Below are positions 48,701-60,299 of a stretch of 64,000 bases of DNA, one piece after another. Every line of letters begins with the position of its first letter. Positions within the stretch are counted from its first letter, which is position 1. Origin of the DNA: Diphasiastrum complanatum (Eukaryota; Streptophyta; Lycopodiopsida; Lycopodiales; Lycopodiaceae); the NCBI GenBank assembly GCA_029204225.1, contig CM055094.1, positions 11,083,153 to 11,147,152 on the forward strand, given 5' to 3'. A program made the translations under genes and the position numbers. Below the pieces are notes generated by a model, which was not told the origin of the DNA, ran no database searches, and worked only from the letters and a program-made list of their open reading frames with translations.

Positions 48701-49716
48701 ATGAAAATGATATCACTTTACTTTTGATCTATGTTGATGACATTATCTTAAGTGGTGGTAACAATCTAGATATAGATGAAATCAAGATGGCACTCAAAAG
48801 AGAGTTTGAAATTCAAGATCTTGGTAAACTTCATTATATCTTAGGAATAGAGATTATTAGAACTTCTAAATCTACATTCATATGTCAAGAAAAGTATGTT
48901 AACTCTATTCTAAAAAGGTTTCATATGGAAGATTGTAAAGTTGTTTCTACTCCTATGGAATCAAATGTAAAGCTAACTACAAGAAGTAATGAAAGATCCT
49001 TCAAGGACATTACTCTCTATAGAAAGCTAATAGGATCTCTTATATGGTTAACCATCACAAGACCTGATCTAAGCTTTGTGGTTGGTAAACTAAGTCAATT
49101 TATGCAAGATCCTAGTGAGGCTCATTGGAAACTAGGAAAGAGAGTACTTAGATACATCTCGGGATCTAGAGATTTTGGCATCTTGTATGGAGGTACTACA
49201 CCTAACCTTTGTGGATTTTCAGATTCAGATTTTGCAGGTGATCAAATGGATAGGAAGTCAACAAGTGCCTTTGCAATCTATCTTGGAGATGGAGTGGTCT
49301 CATGGCTATCAAAGAAGCAACCAACTATCTCTCTATCTTCCACCGAAGCCGAGTACAAGGCATTAACAACATGCACCAAGGAGATTCTTTGGATCAAGAG
49401 GATGTTATTGGATCTTCACTTGCTGGAACCAGAGAAGACTCCAATCATACTTTGTGATAACCTTTCAGCCCAAAGCTTGGCAAGCAATCCTGTTTTTCAT
49501 GCAAGGAGCAAGCACATTGAGATTGCTCACCATTTTGTGAGAGATCAAGTCATTGCCAAAGAGGTGGAGCTTCAACATGTCTCTTCAAAGGAGTGTGTGG
49601 CTGATATCTTCACCAAACCATTGGGAAAGGACCTATATTTAATGCATAGATCTAATCTTGGAATGTGCTCAAAGACTATGTTGAAACTAGCATCCAATGT
49701 TGAAGAGGGAGTGTGA
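45763..49716 (+). CDS. Copia gag-pol polyprotein, intact
   Basis: The 1317-codon frame carries all copia functions in order. Gag occupies about 1-240 (LSSSNYSTWKVRMESLL). The zinc knuckle CFYCGIKGHFANEC is at about 249. Protease WWIDSGASSH is at about 306. Pre-integrase has H..H..C..C residues in VWHKRLGHPNFKSL and CEHCALSKSH. The integrase core has D in LVHSDIHS (about 504), D in LRSDNGGEY (about 567) and E in VAERKNR (about 603). RT has KWIFKIKTNQDGS (about 840), DETFAPVAK and the active site IYVDDIILSG (about 989). RNase H has GFSDSDFAGD (about 1150), SSTEAEYKAL and IFTKPLGK. Length and motif set are normal for plant copia. The start fits the gag N-terminus. Every catalytic residue I can check is present. 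Confidence 0.97.
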   Translation: MASNGGIMLESSERLSSSNYSTWKVRMESLLELNELMDIVAEIEERPLTLQEQQRFDKKAKRALHIIKMNVTNELLKEVGKCQSASEAWNALKKLFESKSTSRVLTLRRQIFSSRQREGESAHAFILRVKSLSDDLACIDENIKDGEIVQVMLNGLLNEHANLVQSFAIQRVLPSVVDLQEILLAEEHRLQSKLDGASLQGGGEEAFFTKGKFKGKGKGKGKWSKGGNFDHDDHSSSSSSTKNNKSKFKCFYCGIKGHFANECYKKKREQGERQGNLTIDEEEHNTCESLVMTSSLLANIDDNDPWWIDSGASSHMTRHKEYFTSLLSYEGEGNIIYTANDGQCDIKGIGTIPISLSTNRKANLENVLYIPSITKNLLNVSQMIDKVLDVEFIGDACLISKCGSLIAQGRRHGKLFKLDACVISNHEGCMAREQLTNQEVWHKRLGHPNFKSLEVMAKKELVLGLPKSLVANNSVCEHCALSKSHRLAYSRSTSRSKEAFQLVHSDIHSSSTTSNGGAKMYATFIDDFSRYTWIYLLKSKDEVFAAFVKFKNEMENQFNTKIKCLRSDNGGEYTSNRFKDFCIAHGIKREMSSPRTPQQNGVAERKNRTLCECAKAMRLHANLAKSFWGEALACANYLCNRWTSASLDGKTPHEVLYGRRPSVKHCRIFGCTCFVNITLDDRTKEDPSSKKGVFVGYSEVSKAYKVYIPSTKKVVISRDVIFHEENVSNVVDVDVDVPTNHHDVQDVLDEDGDATPKQTSRKTQRQRAKPSRLTYDEKGKQVVDNSNFAFLTSFDEPTCVGEAIQKKEWIQAMDHEHQALIKSNTWRLVKLPKDKKAIGCKWIFKIKTNQDGSINKYKARLVAKGYAQEYGIDYDETFAPVAKMVTIRILISLATLYDWDMWQMDVTNAFLNGDLEEDIYMEQPEGYVSHDEPNHVCYLQKSLYGLKQAPRSWYAKLNSFLLSQNFVMSEYDHSLYFRLNENDITLLLIYVDDIILSGGNNLDIDEIKMALKREFEIQDLGKLHYILGIEIIRTSKSTFICQEKYVNSILKRFHMEDCKVVSTPMESNVKLTTRSNERSFKDITLYRKLIGSLIWLTITRPDLSFVVGKLSQFMQDPSEAHWKLGKRVLRYISGSRDFGILYGGTTPNLCGFSDSDFAGDQMDRKSTSAFAIYLGDGVVSWLSKKQPTISLSSTEAEYKALTTCTKEILWIKRMLLDLHLLEPEKTPIILCDNLSAQSLASNPVFHARSKHIEIAHHFVRDQVIAKEVELQHVSSKECVADIFTKPLGKDLYLMHRSNLGMCSKTMLKLASNVEEGV
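49701..49711 (+). other. Polypurine tract
   Basis: GAAGAGGGAG(T) lies inside the last codons of gag-pol and directly before the 3' LTR start at 49712. It is the expected plus-strand primer. Confidence 0.85.
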
Positions 49717-50366
49717 AAATTGTCAACATTTCCTAGCTAGTTTGAGGCCTAAATTGGCTAAAATTGTAAATAGTTTTGGTTCTGGAGTTTCACACGTGTG
49801 AACCAGGCCACAATGTTTTTATTTACTGTATTTTTTCAGTATGATGAAGTGTCAAACTTCATACCCTTCAAAATGAGACCATTTTGATGTATTTTGGTCA
49901 TATAAGCCATTTTTAGCTATTTTTCCTATATAGGGAATATCTAGGGTCAAGTACCTTCTAGAGAGAGGAGAGAGAGTCATCTTCCTCATCCATAAATAGT
50001 AGGGAAGTCGTGGAGAACAGGTTGGAGAAACCTTTTGTATGCTTCATTGAGATCAATAGATCATTGTCATTGTTTCTTCCTCCATTAAGAGCATTGTTGT
50101 GTGTATTGTCTTCAAGCTATTGTGTATGATCTTAGGTGCTTTCCAAAAGTGATAGGCTGATGTATTATGGACTGTATAATGCTATTTTGGGCCGCACTTG
50201 ATGTTTATGGAAGTTTCCATTTGTGATAAATGCTTTTTGATCAAGTTCTTTGCATTCTAGGTAGCATAGAATGTGTTGCCAATTCCTAGCTTATGTAGTT
50301 TGGAGTGCAAGCATTCAAGCCAATGATCTTGGAGTTTAGATCCACTTAGGATCTGTATTTTTCACA
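49712..50366 (+). repeat. 3' LTR of the young copia
   Basis: It has the same length and ends as the 5' LTR. Differences seen are CATTGAGAG to CATTAAGAG and AGCCGATG to AGCCAATG. The gag-pol stop codon (49714-49716) lies inside the LTR start. Confidence 0.97.
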
Positions 50367-50371
50367 TGTAT

Positions 50372-50810
50372 ACTATGGATTTGTTGGACTTTGTTCTCAT
50401 TCTCCACTCTACCACTATGACTTGGTTCTAGAAATTTAGGTCTAGGGTGAGGAGCAAGAGTTGTGTCTCTTCAAAAGTTTCAACCCATCTCTTTAGATCG
50501 TTCTAAAAATTTGAGTTGCTACACAACATCAATAGGAGATTGTGCAATTTCAAAGGGCCCAACTTAAGCATCTCTCTCTTTTTGACAAGATAGTCCAAAT
50601 ACGGATCTTTGTAAATGGCAAGTAGTCTTGGTCTTGTCACTTGTTAGGACATTCAGCAATATGATGATTGCCTCCACACCATAACATTTGCTAAGGAATC
50701 TATCTATTGGTGCTTGAACTTGATTGGTGTAAACATGCACCAATTTATTGTGAAAGCTATATTATCAACAAGCATGCAAGAAGTCCTTTCATTTCTGTAC
50801 TTCTAAAGGT
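50372..50810. other. Spacer between two copia elements
   Basis: No motif was recognised. This is the host or older-element DNA into which the young copia inserted; its left continuation is 43930 and leftwards. Confidence 0.4.
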
Positions 50811-52098
50811 TTGCTTGATCTTGTGCATAGCAACATCTGTGGCCCAATGCAGACTGCTTCGACAGGGGGAGCCGTTTTTTTCCTAACTTTCATTGATGAT
50901 TTCTCTCAGCGACCTGTCACTTATTTCTTGAAGAGCAAATCCGAAGCTTTCAAGTTCTTCAAACAGTTCAAGGTGTCTGCTGAAAATCAGACTCAGAGAA
51001 ACATCAAGGCTCTACGTACTGATGGAAGGGGAGAATTCATCTCCACCGAATTCAAGGACTTCTACAAGACAAATGGAATACATCAGCAATACACAACCAG
51101 CTACTCACCTCAGTCCAATGGTGTAGCTGAAAGGAAGAATCGGACACTCATCGAAAGTGCCAAGAGCATGATGGCCCATGCCTCTCTTCCAAAGAATTTT
51201 TGGACAAAAGCTGTTACTACAGCAGCCTAACTACAAAACCGATCCATCACCAAGGCTCTGAATGGGAAAACACCCTATGAGGTGTGGACAAGATCGAAGC
51301 CATCACTCAAGCATATCAGAGTGTTTGGATGCATTGTCTACGCTTAGGTTCCTAAAGATCTAAGAAAGAAGCTTGATGACACCAGCAAGAAATCAATCTT
51401 CACCGGCTATTCCCCAGATCACAAGGCATACAAGCTCTACAACGTGGACACTCACATATCATTCACCAGTAGAGATGTGTTTTTGTGGAAGACAGATTTA
51501 TCGACCACAAGGGGAAAGCTACATCAACTTCCAGTCCAAGAGTTGACAACGTCGAACTCAAGACTGATCACAAGCTCGATACTGACTCCTCCGACAATGA
51601 GTCAGACCCTCGACAAGTCGAATCACATTAGAGGACCGAAGTTCAACCCAGAAGATCGAACCGGTCCAGACGGCCTCCATCCCGATTTATGGATGATCCG
51701 ACTTGCTACTTTGTACAGGAACCAACCATAGTTTCAGACGCAATGCGACACCTTATGCTGATCACTGGAAAGCTGCAATGGACACCGAATTTGATTCTCT
51801 TATGGAGAATCAAACATGGACTGTTACTGAGCTACCAAAGGATCGAAACCTGATTCCATGTAAATGGATTTTCAAGACAAAGTATGATGTTGAAGGAAGA
51901 CTTAATCGATACAAGGCCAGGCTTGTCGCCAAAGGCTTCTTCCAGATCCCAGATTTGGATTATTCAGAGACCTTCAACCCTGTCAGTAAGCATGCTTCGA
52001 TTCGCCTACTACTCTCCTTTGCAGCTGCAACTGATCTTGAAGTCCACCAAATGGATCTCCAGACTGCCTTCCTCCAAACTAATGAACATAGTTAGTTA
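50811..52098 (+). pseudogene. Copia integrase and RT N-part, broken
   Basis: The integrase core is nearly complete: LVHSNICGPM (first catalytic Asp replaced by Asn), FIDDFSQRPVTYFLKSKSEA, LRTDGRGEFISTEFKDF and GVAERKNRTLIES. Stops follow near 51228 and 51345; the integrase tail is KKLDDTSKKSIFTGYSPDHK. RT begins with HWKAAMDTEFDSLMENQTWT and CKWIFKTKYDVEGR and reaches HQMDLQTAFLQTNE, where it stops at 52093-52095. The YVDD part and RNase H are missing. Confidence 0.85.
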
Positions 52099-52602
<504 letters not shown>

Positions 52603-52752
52603 AACATGCCAAAACAAGTAAACATGAGGTGCCATTCCCTTGGAAATGGCAACCACACATGACATGCAGCCTTTGGGCGTCAAAGCCTGAGGCCACTACA
52701 TCAAATTAATCTCTTGACAATCAATGCACCTGGAACACAAATTGAAAGCTCT

Positions 52753-52828
52753 AACAACACAACAAGATTAGCAAGCTTAATCCATGTATCAACAACACAA
52801 CAAGATTAGCAAGCTTAATCCATGTATC
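52753..52828. repeat. Exact 38-bp tandem duplication
   Basis: The unit AACAACACAACAAGATTAGC... occurs at 52753-52790 and again at 52791-52828 with no difference seen, so it is recent. Confidence 0.85.
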
Positions 52829-54887
52829 AACGCCCCTTCATTATATAATTTGGAACATGGCCTGCATGTCAAGAAAGGTCTTGAAGAAACCTACCTGGTA
52901 TATCAAGACACATTGCAACTCCTAAGGGCTCTTTCTCTTAAAAGTAAGAATCTAATCCTTTTGTGTTGGGCTAACATCACATGAAACTAACTTAGGTGTT
53001 TTCACACATAATCATAGGGGATGTCTACTTGTCAAAAAAAGCTCAGGTAGAAAGGCCCTTGTCCAGTTTCACATATAAAAGTGATGTCCTTCATGGGGCA
53101 AATGACTTGGCTTAAAAAGTATTGACAATACTACATGGAGTATTCATGACATCTCCATATCCCCGAGGGCCCCTATTTTGTAGAAGCCATTTGAATTTAG
53201 AATTTTTAGGTGGGAGAACATCCTTGTGGTTTATATAGGTTCATATAGGATGGAGGAGAGAGAACAAAGGTATCCTAAACAAGTTTTTGTGTAAAATGGG
53301 AGGCTACTAAGGTGGAGATGGGAGAGGTAAGTGTGACTCGGTGCCAATATTATTAATAACTATATCTCTCCCACTTCTTGTGTGAAGCACCCTTAGTGTT
53401 AAATTGTTTGCCAATAATTAGAGATAAGCAAAATGGAATTTTTATGAGGAAAGAACCCATGCGTTATTCAGATTATGTTGAGGGAGAAGTCAATTCAAAG
53501 AACCCATGCAATATTGGGATAATGTTGAGGGAGAAGCCAAAGAATTGCTGAAGAAGGATGGGATGAATGACATGGGCTCATGATTTTCGAGTTTGTAGCA
53601 ACAAACTACACAGACGACATTTTGGATATCGCACACGGAAGCTGGAGTAGAGAGCTTGCTACTGATTAAGTGAACTAGAAAGGCCCATCTTTACTTAATA
53701 ATCATGGCAAGTTAGTACAGCACTGATTGATCGTGCTAATAAGTTGTGTTCAAGATGATGGATACACCTAGAAGTTAACTTAGAAGAGCTAAATTATTGT
53801 TACTCAGTGGAAGCCTCAAATATGTATATGAATACTTGTTCTCGTGGTCAGGTGTCCTACCATGGAGTGTTTATTCTTGTCATCTATCCTGTGCCACAGA
53901 CCAAGTTATAGTTTTGAATATCAGAGTGAGCCAACCATTTGGGATGAATGGACAAGTGAATGGTCTAAGATTGATATCTAATTACAGTTTGTTAATTAGC
54001 GAGAGTCAGGGCAGCTGGAATCCTTGTTTTCACGATGTGAGTTAATTACTAACATTTCACTCTTTCATATTAACTAATTATCAGTGTATGTGATAAAATA
54101 CAACATTGTTTTTAAAAAATAAAAGTAATGAATTACGTTTGACTTTTTTACTATGTTGGGTAACGTATTCAAATAATCAAAAAACTGAAACAACACAAAC
54201 TCACTGGTAAGCTCGAAGCTTGAGTGCAAGCTTGTTTGCCCTGCCGATAAAAAGGGCATCAAGTTACAACCAAAGAGGAAGGTTGGTTATTATATTCAGC
54301 TACGGAATGACGCGTTGTCATAGAAGAAGCTCGAAATTATCCAAGAAGAATGGTACCGAGTTAAATCAGGATACGAGTGACCTGGCAATTGATACACAAT
54401 TGATACTCAAAGAGCAATCTATAGATGAGGCTGTGGAACAGTGTGGATATTACAGAGCCACCATAGAGAGAGAGAGAAGATCCCTTTTTACTGATTTGCT
54501 TCTTTCTGGACTTGAATATGTGATCGCCCATAATAAGACTATTGTCTTTATTCTAGATGCACACAGTGCTGTATTCACACGTGAATGATTAGTAGGTTAG
54601 AATATGTGTTGATTAGTAGGATCAATCTATTTTTGTTGATCTGAATTCATAAAGTGCTGCATTCACATAAGTGAATGACTAGTAAGCTAGATTTTGTTTT
54701 GATTGATGGGATCAATTTACTTTTGCTGATTGAGGGTTCAAGAAAAGCAAATATCTCTCCCACAAGTTAAAACATCCCATGAGGTCAAGTCAGGTCAACT
54801 CTGAGGTAGGATGAGGTAGGACTTTAGGGGCTTTAAGGGGGACATCTCTTTTGTTTTTTTTTTCTCCAGAAGGGACATCTCTTTTGA
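52829..54887. other. Intergenic, nothing assignable
   Basis: The open frames at 53797-54045 and 54220-54588 show no known domain. AAAGAACCCATGC(A/G) recurs near 53452 and 53498 with GTTGAGGGAGAAG after it, a small local duplication. Confidence 0.4.
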
Positions 54888-55067
54888 CCAAACCAAGGAC
54901 GTGGTGCCTCACCTTTATCTATCATCACGGCTTATTATCGTCAACGAGCACTTGCAATACTTCGACGTGCCGTAGTTGCAGGAATGGCTGCTTCACAACT
55001 TCTTGCACTACCTAAACTTCCAACTGTCTTAACGAGCGACTTACACCAAGCAGTAGGCTTTATGTAG
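54888..55067 (+). other. Possible exon remnant (Ala/Leu/Arg-rich), unrecognised
   Basis: The open frame between stops reads RGASPLSIITAYYRQRALAI, then LRRAVVAGMAASQLLALPKL and ends VGFM. Base use is richer in GC than the surroundings, and a tail with AATAAAAGC (about 55174) follows. There is no start codon at the left, so it may be a last exon or a gene scrap. The family is unknown to me. Confidence 0.25.
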
Positions 55068-55301
55068 ATACTCTGCGAGATTGTTGCTTAGTTGTACAGT
55101 ATCTTAATTCGCCTTATGGCCGCTTTTAACATGCATTCCTTTGTACTCTTGATGGGTTTTCCCATCTTTTATTAATAAAAGCAGGAAGTTTCTTCTCAAA
55201 TTTCAATGGTTTTTTATTAGCTTTGTAACTATAGTGGAAGCAAGTTTCATCCTAATGCCAAGTGTTCAGGTTTTGTGAGTATTTTGGAAGCACATCTATA
55301 G

Positions 55302-55504
55302 GTGGAATATGCATGTAAATTTAAAACCAAAATTTTTTGTAAGCATTTATGTCATAATTTTCAAGTGGACAAAGTTATGATGGAATGTGCAATGACGAGA
55401 TGCCACATAGCATAGACACATTTCGCACAGTGGAATATGCATGTAAATTTAGAATCAAAATTTTTTATAAGCATTTATGTCATAATTTTCAAGTGGACAC
55501 GGTT
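55302..55504. repeat. Direct repeat, 75-bp units 128 bp apart
   Basis: GTGGAATATGCATGTAAATT at 55302 and 55430 begins two copies that remain alike to TCAAGTGGACA (55376 and 55504), with a few differences. Confidence 0.8.
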
Positions 55505-55644
55505 GAGAAAATTGTAATTTCTTTTTTTGGAAAATGAAAAAACCAGGAATTTATATTTTTTAAATTACAAATTTGCAAAAGGATTGCAGAAAAAAAAAAC
55601 ACGAAAAATAAATAAATAAATAAATAGAAACCTTCACACATGTC

Positions 55645-55765
55645 ATTATGTAGGGGAAGGCCCTTGCGTTATGCCTGCTCGGTGGGGCCCTTGGGCTCCC
55701 GCCCTCGAGCACCCACCTCCCAGGGAGGAAGGCTTAGGTGTCTCTACCACGCGGGTTTGAGCATG
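55645..55765. other. GC-rich island in AT-rich DNA
   Basis: About 120 bp with strings such as GGGGCCCTTGGGCTCCCGCC and CCACCTCCCAGGGAGGAAGG stands out from the surroundings. It is followed by a T run (55772-55785) and preceded by an AAATA repeat. The end CGCGGGTTTGAGC resembles a tRNA-type B box, so a SINE remnant is possible but weakly supported. Confidence 0.35.
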
Positions 55766-55978
55766 AAAATTGGTTTTTTTTTTTTTATGTATTAATCCTT
55801 CTTACATTTTTTCTTTTATTTTTTAGAAGTTTGAATGCTTCTTGAACCCTGAACGTATAATTGCAAGATTTCAACATTTTTCATTTTTCAGCACTTTGAA
55901 TGCTTGTCTTATACAACCAAGATTCTTGTGATCAAAAGATGACCTTTTTATAATGTAGTGACACTACACTAGATTTGT

Positions 55979-56205
55979 TTGTGTATTTTTGGGTGTATTA
56001 TTTTTGCGAGCATTTTTGCAAACAATTGCACAACAACGAGCTCTCATGAGCTTTGGTGGCACTAGTCTTCTTGTAGTGACCCATGTACTCAAAAGCAAAT
56101 ACACTAATAAGAAGTGACATTACAATATAAAAAAAAAATTGTGTATTTTTGGGTGTGCTTTCTTGTGAGCATTTTTTGGCAAGCATTTGCGCAACGACGA
56201 GCCGT
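55979..56205. repeat. Direct repeat, about 67-bp units 160 bp apart
   Basis: TGTGTATTTTTGGGTGT occurs at 55980 and 56140. Both are followed by GAGCATTTTT and a CAAC(A/G)ACGAGC segment with several changes. Confidence 0.7.
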
Positions 56206-59200
56206 TTATTCAATCTTTTTAACTCATTTTCATCTACAAATAAGCAATGCTAATATGCTAATCTTAAATTGTGGATTGTATAAACCCTTCATGTCAAATT
56301 TTCATAAAATGTTATACTTAATGTGACACAAAGGACATCAATACAAGTAAGAGTTTATGGATAAGGCATCCTAGGGACATGATGCAAAATCAATACGAGG
56401 ATAAGGGCAAAATCTTTTGGTGTTTAACATTAGATTGGAGAATGGTCAAAGAAGAGGCCAAAACTTCAAATAAATACAAACTCCAAAGAGAGGTTGACCC
56501 ATGGTATGGATCTAGTGTAAAGTGGGGCTTGCATGCAAATATGGTGATTTATTTCAAATCATAATATGTTGTCTTTCATTGAAGAAAGACTTTTGACATG
56601 CCTCAAGGACTAGAAGTAAACAACACAATGGCCAATGTTTTAACGTGTGGCATAACATGACATCAAACTAAGAATTTGTTATTGCTTAGGCACTTCTTAA
56701 AGAAAAGTCTAAATCAACAGATGACATTGTCTTGAATTTGTTACAGCCAAATTTTATTTTTGGCCAACAAGTTCATACCAAGTGCCAATCTTGACTAGGA
56801 CACACACACTGTGCAATTACCTTTGGTCTTTGAATGCCCCCACTTTTACACTTGGAATGGCTACTACAATTTGATCTCCCTTAAAGATCATCTTGTGAAG
56901 GTCTGCCATCAAGTGCTTGACTAGAGGGATTAAAACAACAGCCCTCCACATTGGTGTCTCAATCAAAATTTGCAATTGTTGCATCACCTTCTTCTTAGCA
57001 AGCATGATTTCTTCTATATCAAGAATTTCATTCCATCAGGCTCTAAGACTTGTATCAATAGCCCATCTACTTCATGAAGCAACACCAGACAAAAAAAGCT
57101 TAGTAAAGGCTTGTCCTCATCTCCCAAGGTCTGTGATAGGGATGTTTGGCTCTTTCTTGCTTAGTTGGGTTTCTAAGAAGTAGACTAATAGGGAGATTCA
57201 AATCTAATTCATTAGTTGAATACTTTATAGTTAATTCCAACTTAATTTCATTGTCAAACAATAACATTGTAATAGTAAAGCAAAGCTTGATCATAAAACA
57301 ATTAGAATATTTAGAAGTCAAACTATTTTCAAACCACCCCTAAATCCATCCCCAAATTTAAAGCAAATACAATGATTTGAACTGTTTGGAGCGAGGTACA
57401 AATCATAAAGATTTTTTTTTAAATGACCAAGTTTCATCATTCATACAGGAGCATGAATGAAGAAACTTGGGATTTGAGAATTCTAACAATCAATAGAAAT
57501 TTTTTTTGTCCATGTTAATTACATAAGCAACTATGTCCTCCATCCTTCTCACTAATCACCTTAAAAAGAGATCTTATATCTTTATTCGAAGACTAATATT
57601 GTATCACTTTTTTAATCTAGATTTTGTTGCTAGGATCCTTTGGTATGTTACTTTGTTTTAGTATGAAATTCAAGAACTGATCTTTGGATGGATTCCAAAA
57701 AATTGTTTTTTATATTGCTTCTTGGTTCTAGTGGAGACTACATTGGATATAAATGTCTTTGATGCATTTTCATACTACCACCAAGTTTAGCCATATTTCA
57801 AGTATCAGTTTGTCATTGATTTGAATCACTTCATAGATTTCCACCTAATTATCTTTTAAACTCCTTATACAAACTATTTAGTTGGCATATCTATTAGGCA
57901 TTCGTGCTTTGCAGTTCATTGTAAGGTAAATGATTAGGATAACTTTTTGTTATTTCTTGTCAAGTATAAGTTGAGTGTTGCATTTTGAGAAACTTTAGGG
58001 TAGATATTTGTTGTATAATTGGGTCATCATTTGTCGGTACAGACATTCCATGTGGTCTAATCATCTGACGACACATGTCTCGGCCATTTTTTCACACGTG
58101 CAAAAATTTGCAAAAATTCATTAAAATAAGAAAGCAAACTGGATTTGTATATCTTGAGTCATGATTATGCACTTGCTGCAAATGTGTAATTCAAATGCCC
58201 AATTCTGGCATGAAAGATTAGGACACTTAACATGGAGTTGAATTGAGATGAATTTCCTTAGGTGTGGAAGACTCCATGTTAGAAGAACTTAAATTTTTTG
58301 TTAGTCAATCAATTATCTCTTCCTTTGTTAATATAATTGTCATTTTATTTTCATGATGCGTTTATAAGGGAGATTCTCCTCTAAAGCATTGATGATTGTC
58401 AATTTACGGCTCAATCTTTTCTAATCGTAGGATGAATATAATAAATAGAGCTAAATATTTATTCTTCCAACAAAGTTCACAAATTTGTTTGGGCATTAAA
58501 ACTACCATCCCCATGTTTTCAGGCTACTAGTTGATGAAACATTTGAATTTTTTTTTCTTCAGGAGAAGATGTATACCTGAACAAAAGTCTTTGATTGCAA
58601 CATATTTTAAAGATTAACATCGTAGGAGAATCTATAATGAAAGAGGATATTCCTCTAAAAGTAGATACTTAGATATTGGGTTGCACTTTAGGTGGCTCTT
58701 GTGCAAATCCCCCATCCTCTGTTATCTCATTGGCTTTTCTAAAGTACAGTGTTCCATTTCAGATGGAAAATTTTCTGATAAATAACTTGATTTTAATTTT
58801 TTCTTGTACATTCATGTTCCATTACCAAACATTTATAGTTATTCAATGATGGAAGTGAAATAGAAGATAAGAAATGATCAAAACTTCACAACATGAAATA
58901 ACCTAAGCACATTACTATATAGGCTTGGAATAATTTAAACTTGAAATTTTTTTTAACTTTCACATTGAATGAAACTTTAATTTGAAAATGCATGTACCAC
59001 ACATGGATATAAAAGTGCCTTCAGCATATGGATCAATCTTTGGCAAGTTATCCATGCAATATAGATCTATTTACATATCACATCCCAATTCTCAACATTA
59101 CTTGAGCTACTAAATAGTATATTTTCAACATTTCATTCATGTAAGTTATCAACTTGACTTAAATTAAAAAATAGAAAATTGAGTTTTATTTCAAACTTGA

Positions 59201-59913
59201 CAATCATAAGTGAAACCTATAAGTCATTTAATGATATAATATATAAGTTAATAAATGAGATAAGTTTATAAAGTCAAAGATCTCATAGTATCTCATAAAC
59301 TATATGATCAGAGGATTAGTACAATCATATGCGATGTTGGAACGAAACATAAATTCAAGCATATCTTCTTTGGATTCTTCGTTCTCATATGTCATAAGTC
59401 AATCTATATCATGCCACTGTTGAGTTGCTAGTAGTGCAAGTCTACATGTCCATAACTCATAAAATATGTTTTTGAGTGTATTAGTCTATTAATCTTTTGA
59501 TCACTCTATATTTTGTTTATTTGTTGATCACTACTTATAACTAGAAAGTTTTGACTAGAAGATGTTCTCGTTTCTTTGACTTGTGATCTATATAAATATA
59601 AAAAATGTGATTCTTTTTGCGTGGCTCTTATCAACGTGTTCTTGTATTACTTGTAGATTAAAACATGATATATTGCAATCACATAAAAAAAATTTCACTC
59701 ATGCTATAATAGTGCAAAAGTGTGGCATTCATCTAAAACTCACCAAGCAAGTGTATATAAGTTAAAAATTTATGATCATGTGGTGTGAACTTATCATAAA
59801 AACTTCACCTAATGCTCGACACAAAGGGAATCGAAGGAGATCGAAATTGCTTCAAACTTATCAAGTGGCAATGCAGTTTTCAAGAGAGCGTTCTAGGAAT
59901 ATTTTTCACATTT
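56206..59913. other. Long gene-free AT-rich stretch
   Basis: No coding, RNA or repeat feature could be supported on either strand. The frames around 56817-57183 are short and without motifs. CACACGTGCA occurs near 58093. Confidence 0.45.
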
Positions 59914-60024
59914 ATCCCCGCCTCCCCCTCATGGAGTAAGTAAAATAACGTTAGAAGTAGTGGTATTTCACTTGCACCGGAGCTCCCACTTATTCTACAC
60001 CTCTCAAGTCATTTCACAAAGTCA

Positions 60025-60063
<39 letters not shown>

Positions 60064-60077
60064 TTTCTTCCAAGCCT

Positions 60078-60118
<41 letters not shown>

Positions 60119-60168
60119 ATGGGAATCTCGTTAATCCATTCATGCGTGTCACTAATTAGATGACGAGT

Positions 60169-60206
<38 letters not shown>

Positions 60207-60237
60207 ATTTACCCGCGCTTGGTTGAATTTCTTCACT

Positions 60238-60271
<34 letters not shown>

Positions 60272-60299
60272 CGTCAACATCCGCAGGGACCATCGCAAT
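59914..60299 (-). rRNA. Partial, degraded 26S rRNA gene fragment
   Basis: The minus strand starts ATTGCGATGGTCCCTGCGG and runs through GTTGACGCAATGTGATTTCT, GGGAGTAACTATGACTCTCT, TAAGGTAGCCAAATG, ATGAATGGATTAACGAGATT and GTGAAATACCACTACTTCTA to TTACTTACTCC. This is the highly conserved 3' part of plant 26S (large-subunit) rRNA. It covers about 385 nt of the roughly 3.4-kb gene. Several C-to-T type changes against the usual sequence (for example CCCATTGTCCCTATC) fit methylated, silent DNA. Both ends stop abruptly, so it is an inserted scrap and not a working rDNA unit. Confidence 0.93.

Larger units (their letters stand above)
43931..50371 (+). mobile_element. Complete young copia retrotransposon with target duplication
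   Basis: LTRs 43936-44590 and 49712-50366 are both 655 bp and differ at only two positions that I found (both G in the 5' and A in the 3' copy). The element is flanked by a perfect 5-bp duplication TGTAT (43931-43935 and 50367-50371). Primer site, leader, one uninterrupted gag-pol frame and polypurine tract are all present. It is potentially autonomous. With K about 0.003 and a rate of 1.3e-8 per site per year the insertion would be about 0.1 My old; slower rates give more. Confidence 0.98.
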
